A model generated the notes under the pieces. That model was not told where the DNA came from. It saw only the letters and a program-made list of their open reading frames with translations, and ran no database searches. Below, piece after piece: positions 51,101 through 61,900 of a stretch of DNA of 64,000 nucleotides. The DNA is taken from assembly GCF_052857255.1 (NCBI RefSeq), contig NC_135504.1:141944121-142008120 (forward strand). Reading direction: 5' to 3'. Origin of the DNA: Amblyomma americanum (taxonomy: Eukaryota; Arthropoda; Arachnida; Ixodida; Ixodidae). The position numbers were made by a program, and so were the translations under genes. Each line of letters starts with the position of its first letter. Positions within the stretch are counted from its first letter, which is position 1.

Positions 51101-51988
51101 AGAAGGTCCGCGCTGGAGAAAGTCCGCGTTGGAGAAAGTCCGCGCTGGAGAAACTCCGCGTTGTATAAACTCCGCGCTGGAGAAACTCCGCGATGAAAAA
51201 AATCCGCGACGGACAAACTCCACGATGGAGAAACTCCGCGTTGGAGAAAAGTCCGCTCTGGAGAAACTCTACGCTGGAGAAACTCCGCGCTGGAGCAACT
51301 CCGCGTTGGAGAAACTCCGCGCTGGAGAAACTCCGTGCTGCATAAAATCTGCGCTGGAGAAACTCCGGGCTGGAGAAACTCCGCGCTGGAGAAACTCCGT
51401 GCTGGACAAACTCCGCGCTGGAGAAACTTCGCGTTGGAGAAACTTCGCGTTGGAGAAACTCCGCGTTGGAGAAACTCCGCGTTGGAGAAAGTCCGCGTTG
51501 GAGAAAGTCCGCGTTGGAGAAATTCCGCGTTGGAGAGAGTCTGCGATGGAGAAATTCCGCGCTGGAGAAACTCCGCGTTTGAGAAACTCCGAACTCTAGA
51601 AACTCCGCGATGGAGACACTCCGCGCTGGAGGAACTCCGCGTTGGAGAAAGTCCGCGTTGGAGAAGATCCGCGTTGGAGAAAGTCCGCGTTGGAGAAAGT
51701 CCGCGTTGGAGAAACTCCGCGTTGAAGAAAGTCCGCGTTGGAGAAAGTCCGCGCTGGAGAAACTCCGCGTTGTATAAACTCCGCGATGAAGAAAGTCCGC
51801 GACGGACAAACTCCGCGATGGAGAAACTCCGCGTTGGAGAAAAGACCGCTCTGGAGAAATTCTACCCTGGAGAAACTCCGCGCTGTAGCAACTCCGCGTT
51901 GGAGAAACTCCGCGCTGGAGAAACTCCGTGCTGGACAAACTCCGCGCTGGAGAAACTCCGTGTTGGAGAAACTCCGCGCTGGAGAAAC
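48182..51988. repeat. 1,891-bp tandem doublet, apparently identical
   Basis: Unit 1 is 48,182-50,072 and unit 2 is 50,073-51,963, with the match extending to 51,988 by junction homology. The left edge differs at 48,181 (A against T). The right edge breaks at 50,098/51,989 (AAACATCGGG against AAACTTCGCG). I noticed no internal substitution. Both contain otherwise rare states: AAACATCGGGCTGG, AACTTCTCTTTGAAG, GCTAGAAACACACC, TGTTCTAGAAAC and GATGAAAAAAATCC. The length is 118 monomers plus 3 bp. This is the best candidate in the window for the most recent duplication, or for an assembly duplication. Confidence 0.88.
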
Positions 51989-54900
51989 TTCGCGTTGGAG
52001 AAACTGCGCGTTGGAGAAACTTCGCTTTGAAGAAACGGCGCGGTTGAGAAACTCCGCGTTAGAGAAACTCCGCGCTTGAAACACACCGCGCTGGAGAAAC
52101 TCCGCGTTGGAGAAAGTCCGCGTTGGAGAAGGTCCGCGTTTGAGAAAGTCCACGTTGGAGAAAGTCCGCGTTGGAGAAACTCCGCGTTCAAGAAAGTCCG
52201 CGTTGGAGAAAGTCCGCGCTGGAGAAACTCCGCGTTGTATAAACTCCGCGCTGGAGAAACTCCGCGATGGAGAACCTCCGCGACAGACAAACTCCGCGAT
52301 GGAGAAACTCCGCGTTGGAGAAAAGTCCGCTCTGGAGAAACTCTACGCTGAAGAAACTCCGCGCTAGAGAAACTCCGTGCTGCATAAAATCTGCGCTGGA
52401 GAAACTCCGGGCTGGAGAAACTCCGTGTTGGAGAAACTCCGCGCTGGAGAAACTTCGCGTTGGAGAAACTGCGCGTTGGAGAAACTCCGCGTTGGAGAAA
52501 CTCCGCGTTGGAGAAAGTCCGCGTTGGAGAAAGTCCGCGTTGGAGAGTGTCCGCGATGGAGAAACTCCGCGCTGGAGAAACTCCGTGGTGGGGAAACTTC
52601 GCGTAGGAGAAACGGCGCGTTGGAGAAGCTCCGCGTTGGAGAAACACCGCGCTTGAAACACACCGCGCTGGAGAAACTCCGCGTAGGAGAAAGTCCGCGT
52701 TGGAGAAGGTCCGCGTTGGAGAAAGTCCGCGTTGGAGAAAGTCCGCGCTGGAGAAACTGCGCGTTGGAGAAACTGCGCGTTGGAGAAACTCCGCGTTGGA
52801 GAAACTCTGCGTTGGAGAAAGTCCGCGTTGGAGAAAGTCCGCGTTGGTGAGAGTCCGCGATGGAGAAACTCCGCGCTGGAGAAACTACGCGTTTGAGAAA
52901 CTCCGAACTGGAGAAACTCCGCGATGGAGACAATCCGCGCTGGAGAAACTCCGCGCTGAAGAAACTCCGTGTAGGAGAAACTCCGTGTTGGAGAAACTCC
53001 GCGTTGGAGAAACTCCGCTTTGGAGAAAGTCCGCGTTGGAGAAAGTCCGCGTTGGAGAGTCCGCGATGGAGAAACTCCGCGCTGGAGAAAAATCGGGCTG
53101 GAGAAACTCCGTGTTGGAGAAACTCCGCGTTTGAGAAACTCCGAACTGGAGAAGCTCCGCGCTGGAGATTCTCCGCGGTGGAGAAACTCCGCGCTGGAGA
53201 AACTCCGTGTTGGAGAAACTCTGTGTTGGAGAAATTCCGCCTTGGAGAAACTTCGCTTTGAAGAAACGGCGCGTTGGAGAAACTCCGCGTTAGAGAAACT
53301 CCGCGCTTGAAACACACCGCGCTGGAGAAACTCCGCGTTAGAGAAAGTCCGCGTCGGAGAAGGTCCGCGTTGGAGAAAGTCCGCGTTGGAGAGTGTCCGC
53401 GATGGAGAAACTCCGCGCTGGAGAAACTCCGTGGTGGGGAAACTTCGCGTAGGAGAAACGGCGCGTTGGAGAAGCTCCGCGTTGGAGAAACACCGCGCTT
53501 GAAACACACCGCGCTGGAGAAACTCCGCGTAGGAGAAAGTCCGCGTTGGAGAAGTTCCGCGTTGGAGAAAGTCCGCGTTAGAGAAAGTCCGCGCTGGAGA
53601 AACTGCGCGTTGGAGAAACTGCGCGTTGGAGAAACTCCGCGTTGGAGAAACTCTGCGTTGGAGAAAGTCCGCGTTGGAGAAAGTCCGCGTTGGTGAGAGT
53701 CCGGGATGGAGAAACTCCGCGCTGGAGAAACTACGCGTTTGAGAAACTCCGAACTGGAGAAACTCCGCGATGGAGACAATCCGCGCTGGAGAAACTCCGC
53801 GCTGAAGAAACTCCGTGTAGGAGAAACTCCGTGTTGGAGAAACTCCGCGATGGAGAAACTCCGCGCTGGAGAAAAATCGGGCTGGAGAAACTCCGTGTTG
53901 GAGAAACTCCGCGTTTGAGAAACTCCGAACTGGAGAAGCTCCGCGCTGGAGATTCTCCGCGGTGGAGAAACTCCGCGCTGGAGAAAGTCCGCGTTGGAGA
54001 AATTCCGCGTTGGAGAGAGTCTGCGATGGAGAAATTCCGCGCTGGAGAAACTCCGCGTTTGAGAAACTCCGAACTCTAGAAACTCCGCGATGGAGACACT
54101 CCGCGCTGGAGAAACTCCGCGTTGGAGAAAGTCCGCTTTGGAGAAGATCCGCGTTGGAGAAAGTCCGCGTTGGAGAAAGTCCGCGTCGGAGAAGGTCCGC
54201 GTTGGAGAAACTCCGCGTTGGAGAAACTCCGTGTTGTAGAAACTCCGCTTTGGAGAAACTTCGCATTGAAGAAACGGCGCGTTGGAGATTCTCCGCGTTG
54301 GAGAAACTCCGCACTTGAAACACACCTCGCTGGAGAAACTCCGCGTTGGAGAAAGTCCGCGTTGGAGAAGGTCCGCGTTGGAGAAAGTCCGCGTTGGAGA
54401 AAGTCCGCGTTGGAGAAACTCCGCGTTGAAGAAAGTCCGCGTTGGAGAAAGTCCGCACTGGAGAAACTCCGCGTTGTATAAACTCCGCGATGAAGAAAGT
54501 CCGCGACGGACAAACTCCGCGATGGAGAAACTCCGCGTTGGAGAAAAGTCCGCTCTGGAGAAACTCTACGCTGGAGAAACTCCGCGATGGAGACACTCCG
54601 CGCTTGAGAAACTCCGCGCTGGAGAAACTCCGCGCTGGAGAAACTCCGTGTTGGGGAAACTTCGCGTTGGAGAAACGGTGCGTTGGAGAAGCTCCGCGTT
54701 GGAGAAACTCCGCGCTTGAAACACACCACGGTGGAGAAACTCCGCGTTGGAGAAGGTCCGCGCTGGAGAAAGTCCGCGTTGGAGAAAGACCGCGCTGGAG
54801 AAACTCCGAACTGGAGAAACTCCGTGTTGGAGAAACTCTGTGGTGGAGAAATTCCGCCTTGGGGAAACTTCGCTTTGAAGAAACGGCGCGTTGGAGAAAC

Positions 54901-57900
54901 TCCGCGTTAGAGAAACTCCGCGCTTGAAACACACCGCGCTGGAGAAACTCCGCGTTAGAGAAAGTCCGCGTCGGAGAAGGTCCGCGTTGGAGAAAGTCCG
55001 CGTTGGAGAGTGTCCGCGATGGAGAAACTCCGCGCTGGAGAAACTCCGTGGTGGGGAAACTTCGCGTAGGAGAAACGGCGCGTTGGAGAAGCTCCGCGTT
55101 GGAGAAACACCGCGCTTGAAACACACCGCGCTGGAGAAACTCCGCGTAGGAGAAAGTCCGCGTTGGAGAAGTTCCGCGTTGGAGAAAGTCCGCGTTGGAG
55201 AAAGTCCGCGCTGGAGAAACTGCGCGTTGGAGAAACTGCGCGTTTGAGAAACTCCGCGTTGGAGAAACTCTGCGTTGGAGAAAGTCCGCGTTGGAGAAAG
55301 TCCGTGTTGGTGAGAGTCCGCGATGGAGAAACTCCGCGCTGGAGAAACTACGCGTTTGAGAAACTCCGAACTGGAGAAACTCCGCGATGGAGACAATCCG
55401 CGCTGGAGAAACTCCGCGCTGAAGAAACTCCGTGTAGGAGAAACTCCGTGTTGGAGAAACTCCGCGTAGGAGAAACTCCATTTTGGAGAAAGTCCGCGTT
55501 GGAGAAAGTCCGCGTTGGAGAGTCCGCGATGGAGAAACTCCGCGCTGGAGAAAAATCGGGCTGGAGAAACTCCGTGTTGGAGAAACTCCGCGTTTGAGAA
55601 ACTCCGAACTGGAGAAGCTCCGCGCTGGAGATTCTCAGCGGTGGAGAAACTCCGCGCTGGAGAAAGTCCGCGTTGGAGAAATTCCCCGTTGGAGAGAGTC
55701 TGCGATGGAGAAATTCCGCGCTGGAGAAACTCCGCGTTTGAGAAACTCCGAACTCTAGAAACTCCGCGATGGAGACACTCCGCGCTGGAGAAACTCCGCG
55801 TTGGAGAAAGTCCGCTTTGGAGAAGATCCGCGTTGGAGAAAGTCCGCGTTGGAGAAAGTCCGCGTTGGAGAAACTCCGCGTTGAAGAAAGTCCGCGTTGG
55901 AGAAAGTCCGCGCTGGAGAAACTCCGCGTTGTATAAACTCCGCGATGAAGAAAGTCCGCGACGGACAAACTCCGCGATGGAGAAACTCCGCGTTGGAGAA
56001 AAGACCGCTCTGGAGAAACTCTACACTGGAGAAACTCCGCGCTGTAGCAACTCCGCGTTGGAGAAACTCCGCGCTGGAGAAACTCCGTGCTGGACAAACT
56101 CCGCGCTGGAGAAACTCCGTGTTGGAGAAACTCCGCGCTGGAGAAACTTCGCGTTGGAGAAACTGCGCGTTGGAGAAACTTCGCTTTGAAGAAACGGCGC
56201 GTTGGAGAAACTCCGCGTTAGAGAAACTCCGCGCTTGAAACACACCGCGCTGGAGAAACTCCGCGTTGGAGAAAGTCCGCGTCGGAGAAGGTCCGCGTTG
56301 GAGAAAGTCCGCGTTGGAGAAAATCCGTGATGTAGAAACTCCGCCTTGGAGAAACTTCGCGTTGAAGAAACGGCGCGTTGGAGATACTCCGCGTTGGAGA
56401 AACTACGCGCTGGAGAAACTCCGCGTTGGAGAAAGTCCGCGTTGGAGAAGGTCCGCGTTGGAGAAAGTCCGCGTTGGAGAAAGTCCGCGTTGGAGAAACT
56501 CCGCGTTGAATAAAGTCCGCGTTGGAGAAAGTCCGCGCTGGAGAAACTGCGCGTTGGAGAAACTGCGCGTTGGAGAAACTCCGCGTTGGAGAAACTCTGC
56601 GTTGGAGAAAGTCCGCGTTGGAGAAAGTCCGCGTTGGTGAGAGTCCGCGATGGAGAAACTCCGCGCTGGAGAAACTACGCGTTTGAGAAACTCCGAACTG
56701 GAGAAACTCCGCGATGGAGACAATCCGCGCTGGATGAACTCCGCGCTGAAGAAACTCCGTGTAGGAGAAACTCCGTGTTGGAGAAACTCCGCGTTGGAGA
56801 AACTCCGCTTTGGAGAAAGTCCGCGTTGGAGAAAGTCCGCGTTGGAGAGTCCGCGATGGAGAAACTCCGCGCTGGAGAAAAATCGGGCTGGAGAAACTCC
56901 GTGTTGGAGAAACTCCGCGTTTGAGAAACTCCGAACTGGAGAAGCTCCGCGCTGGAGATTCTCCGCGGTGGAGAAACTCCGCGCTGGAGAAACTCCGTGT
57001 TGGAGAAACTCTGTGTTGGAGAAATTCCGCCTTGGAGAAACTTCGCTTTGAAGAAACGGCGCGTTGGAGAAACTCCGCGTTGGAGAAACTCCGCGCTTGA
57101 AACACACCGCGCTGGAGAAACTCCGCGTTAGAGAAAGTCCGCGTCGGAGAAGGTCCGCGTTGGAGAAAGTCCGCGTTGGAGAAAATCCGTGTTGTAGAAA
57201 CTCCGCCTTGGAGAAACTTCGCGTTGAAGAAACGGCGCGTTGGAAAAACTCCGCGTTCGAGAAACTCCGCGCTTGAAACACACCGCGCTGGAGAAACTCC
57301 GCGTTGGAGAAAGTGCGCGTCGGAGAAGATCCGCGTTGGAGAAACTCCGCGTTGGAGAAACTCCGTGTTGTAGAAACTCCGCTTTGGAGAAACTTCGCGT
57401 TGAAGAAACGGCGCGTTGGAGATTCTCCGCGTTGGAGAAACTCCGCACTTGAAACACACCTCGCTGGAGAAACTCCGCGTTGGAGAAAGTCCGCGTTGGA
57501 GAAGGTCCGCGTTGGAGAAAGTCCGCGTTGGAGAAAGTCCGCGTTGGAGAAACTCCGCGTTGAAGAAAGTCCGCGTTGGAGAAAGTCCGCGCTGGAGAAA
57601 CTCCGCGTTGTATAAACTCCGCGATGAAGAAAGTCCGCGACGGACAAACTCCGCGATGGAGAAACTCCGCGTTGGAGAAAAGTCCGCTCTGGAGAAACTC
57701 TACGCTGGAGAAACTCCGCGATGGAGACACTCCGCGCTGGAGAAACTCCGCGCTGGAGAAACTCCGCGCTGGAGAAACTCCGTGTTGGGGAAACTTCGCG
57801 TTGGAGAAACGGTGCGTTGGAGAAGCTCCGTGCTGCATAAAATCTGCGCTGGAGAAACTCCGGGCTGGAGAAACTCCGCGCTGGAGAAACTCCGTGCTGG

Positions 57901-58975
57901 ACAAACTCCGCGCTGGAGAAACTTCGCGTTGGAGAAACTGCGCGTTGGAGAAACTCCGCGTTGGAGAAAGTCCGCGTTGGAGAAGGTCCGCGCTGGAGAA
58001 AGTCCGCGTTGGAGAAAGTCCGCGTTGGAGAAGGTCCGCGCTGGAGAAAGTCCGCGTTGGAGAAAGACCGCGCTGGAGAAACTCCGCGTTGTATAAACTC
58101 CGAGCTGGAGAAACTCCGCGATGAAGAAAATCCGCGACGGACAAACTCCGCGATGGAGAAACTCCGCGTTGGAGAAAAGTCCGCTCTGGAGAAACTCTAC
58201 GCTGGAGAAACTCCGCGCTGGAGCAACTCCGCGTTGGAGAAACTCCGCGCTGGAGAAACTCCGTGCTGCATAAAATCTGCGCTGGAGAAACTCCGGGCTG
58301 GAGAAACTCCGCGCTGGAGAAACTCCGTGCTGGACAAACTCCGCGCTGGAGAAACTTCGCGTTGGAGAAACTGCGCGTTGGAGAAACTCCGCGTTGGAGA
58401 AAGTCCGCGTTGGAGAAATTCCGCGTTGGAGAGAGTCTGCGATGGAGAAATTCCGCGCTGGAGAAACTGCGCGTTTGAGAAACTCCGAACTCTAGAAACT
58501 CCGCGATGGAGACACTCCGCGCTGGAGAAACTCCGCGTTGGAGAAAGTCCGCGTTGGAGAAGATCCGCGTTGGAGAAAGTCCGCGTTGGAGAAAGTCCGC
58601 GTTGGAGAAACTCCGCGTTGAAGAAAGTCCGCGTTGGAGAAAGTCCGCGCTGGAGAAACTCCGCGTTGTATAAACTCCGCGATGAAGAAAGTCCGCGACG
58701 GACAAACTCCGCGATGGAGAAACTCCGCGTTGGAGAAAAGACCGCTCTGGAGAAATTCTACACTGGAGAAACTCCGCGCTGTAGCAACTCCGCGTTGGAG
58801 AAACTCCGCGCTGGAGAAACTCCGTGCTGGACAAACTCTGCGCTGGAGAAACTCCGTGTTGGAGAAACTCCGCGCTGGAGAAACTTCGCGTTGGAGAAAC
58901 TGCGCGTTGGAGAAACTTCGCTTTGAAGAAACGGCGCGTTGGAGAAACTCCGCGTTAGAGAAACTCCGCGCTTGA
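51501..58975. repeat. Long-range duplicated block, copy 2 (~30 kb from copy 1)
   Basis: This stretch is collinear with 20.56-29.23 kb. Compared with that block it lacks about 1.33 kb near 53.83 kb, where the flanking sequence joins ACTCCGCG directly to GATGGAGAAACTCC. It also carries single-monomer insertions and deletions. Around 57.8-58.1 kb its structure differs again: a TGCTGCATAAAATC unit follows a GTGCGTTGGAGAAGC unit directly. Edges are approximate. Confidence 0.7.
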
Positions 58976-61900
58976 AACACACCGCGCTGGAGAAACTCCG
59001 CGTTGGAGAAAGTCCGCGTTGGAGAAGGTCCGCGTTGAAGAAAGTCCACGTTGGAGAAAGTCCGCGTGGGAGAAACTCCGCGTTCAAGAAAGTCCGCGTT
59101 GGAGAAAGTCCGCGCTGGAGAAACTCCGCGTTGTATAAACTCCGCGCTGGAGAAACTCCGCGATGGAGAACCTCCGCGACGGACAAACTCCGCGATGGAG
59201 AAACTCCGCGTTGGAGAAAAGTCCGCTCTGGAGAAACTCTACGCTGAAGAAACTCCGCGCTAGAGCAACTCCGCGTTCGAGAAACTCCGCGCTGGAGAAA
59301 CTCTGTGCTGCATAAAATCTGCGCTGGAGAAACTCCGGGCTGGAGAAACTCCGTGTTGGAGAAACTCCGCGCTGGAGAAACTTCGCGTTGGAGAAACTGC
59401 GCGTTGGAGAAACTCCGCGTTGGAGAAACTCCGCGTTGGAGAAAGTCCGCGTTGGAGAAAGTCCGCGTTGGAGAGTGTCCGCGATGGAGAAACTCCGCGC
59501 TGGAGAAACTCCGTGGTGGGGAAACTTCGCGTAGGAGAAACGGCGCGTTGGAGAAGCTCCGCGTTGGAGAAACACCGCGCTTGAAACACACCGCGCTGGA
59601 GAAACTCCGCGTAGGAGAAAGTCCGCGTTGGAGAAGGTCCGCGTTGGAGAAAGTCCGCGTTGGAGAAAGTCCGCGCTGGAGAAACTGCGCGTTGGAGAAA
59701 CTGCGCGTTGGAGAAACTCCGCGTTGGAGAAACTCTGCGTTGGAGAAAGTCCGCGTTGGAGAAAGTCCGCGTTGGTGAGAGTCCGCGATGGAGAAACTCC
59801 GCGCTGGAGAAACTACGCGTTTGAGAAACTCCGAACTGGAGAAACTCCGCGATGGAGACAATCCGCGCTGGAGAAACTCCGCGCTGAAGAAACTCCGTGT
59901 AGGAGAAACTCCGTGTTGGAGAAACTCCGCGTTGGAGAAACTCCGCTTTGGAGAAAGTCCGCGTTGGAGAAAGTCCGCGTTGGAGAGTCCGCGATGGAGA
60001 AACTCCGCGCTGGAGAAAAATCGGGCTGGAGAAACTCCGTGTTGGAGAAACTCCGCGTTTGAGAAACTCCGAACTGGAGAAGCTCCGCGCTGGAGATTCT
60101 CCGCGGTGGAGAAACTCCGCGCTGGAGAAACTCCGTGTTGGAGAAACTCTGTGTTGGAGAAATTCCGCCTTGGAGAAACTTCGCTTTGAAGAAACGGCGC
60201 GTTGGAGAAACTCCGCGTTAGAGAAACTCCGCGCTTGAAACACACCGCGCTGGAGAAACTCCGCGTTAGAGAAAGTCCGCGTCGGAGAAGGTCCGCGTTG
60301 GAGAAAGTCCGCGTTGGAGAGTGTCCGCGATGGAGAAACTCCGCGCTGGAGAAACTCCGTGGTGGGGAAACTTCGCGTAGGAGAAACGGCGCGTTGGAGA
60401 AGCTCCGCGTTGGAGAAACACCGCGCTTGAAACACACCGCGCTGGAGAAACTCCGCGTAGGAGAAAGTCCGCGTTGGAGAAGTTCCGCGTTGGAGAAAGT
60501 CCGCGTTAGAGAAAGTCCGCGCTGGAGAAACTGCGCGTTGGAGAAACTGCGCGTTGGAGAAACTCCGCGTTGGAGAAACTCTGCGTTGGAGAAAGTCCGC
60601 GTTGGAGAAAGTCCGCGTTGGTGAGAGTCCGGGATGGAGAAACTCCGCGCTGGAGAAACTACGCGTTTGAGAAACTCCGAACTGGAGAAACTCCGCGATG
60701 GAGACAATCCGCGCTGGAGAAACTCCGCGCTGAAGAAACTCCGTGTAGGAGAAACTCCGTGTTGGAGAAACTCCGCGATGGAGAAACTCCGCGCTGGAGA
60801 AAAATCGGGCTGGAGAAACTCCGTGTTGGAGAAACTCCGCGTTTGAGAAACTCCGAACTGGAGAAGCTCCGCGCTGGAGATTCTCCGCGGTGGAGAAACT
60901 CCGCGCTGGAGAAAGTCCGCGTTGGAGAAATTCCGCGTTGGAGAGAGTCTGCGATGGAGAAATTCCGCGCTGGAGAAACTCCGCGTTTGAGAAACTCCGA
61001 ACTCTAGAAACTCCGCGATGGAGACACTCCGCGCTGGAGAAACTCCGCGTTGGAGAAAGTCCGCTTTGGAGAAGATCCGCGTTGGAGAAAGTCCGCGTTG
61101 GAGAAAGTCCGCGTCGGAGAAGGTCCGCGTTGGAGAAACTCCGCGTTGGAGAAACTCCGTGTTGTAGAAACTCCGCTTTGGAGAAACTTCGCATTGAAGA
61201 AACGGCGCGTTGGAGATTCTCCGCGTTGGAGAAACTCCGCACTTGAAACACACCTCGCTGGAGAAACTCCGCGTTGGAGAAAGTCCGCGTTGGAGAAGGT
61301 CCGCGTTGGAGAAAGTCCGCGTTGGAGAAAGTCCGCGTTGGAGAAACTCCGCGTTGAAGAAAGTCCGCGTTGGAGAAAGTCCGCACTGGAGAAACTCCGC
61401 GTTGTATAAACTCCGCGATGAAGAAAGTCCGCGACGGACAAACTCCGCGATGGAGAAACTCCGCGTTGGAGAAAAGTCCGCTCTGGAGAAACTCTACGCT
61501 GGAGAAACTCCGCGATGGAGACACTCCGCGCTTGAGAAACTTTGCGCTGGAGAAACTCCGCGCTGGAGAAACTCCGTGTTGGGGAAACTTCGCGTTGGAG
61601 AAACGGTGCGTTGGAGAAGCTCCGCGTTGGAGAAACTCCGCGCTTGAAACACACCACGGTGGAGAAACTCCGCGTTGGAGAAGGTCCGCGCTGGAGAAAG
61701 TCCGCGTTGGAGAAAGACCGCGCTGGAGAAACTCCGAACTGGAGAAACTCCGTGTTGGAGAAACTCTGTGTTGGAGAAATTCCGCCTTGGAGAAACTTCG
61801 CTTTGAAGAAACGGCGCGTTGGAGAAACTCCGCGTTAGAGAAACTCCGCGCTTGAAACACACCGCGCTGGAGAAACTCCGCGTTAGAGAAAGTCCGCGTC

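Noticed and set aside
48182..51988. Calling the perfect duplications assembly errors outright
   Set aside because: Possible, but the 1,137-bp and 6.6-6.9-kb repeats show distinguishing substitutions and 1-bp differences between copies, so most of the structure looks real. The 1,891-bp doublet stays open as a finding.
52188..55481. 1,097-codon minus-strand open frame as a repetitive-protein gene
   Set aside because: Hundreds of similar frames overlap on both strands and in all phases. The residues are just the translated 16-bp unit, there is no signal peptide, non-repeat domain, splice structure or distinct start context, and the frame ends wherever a variant unit makes a stop.
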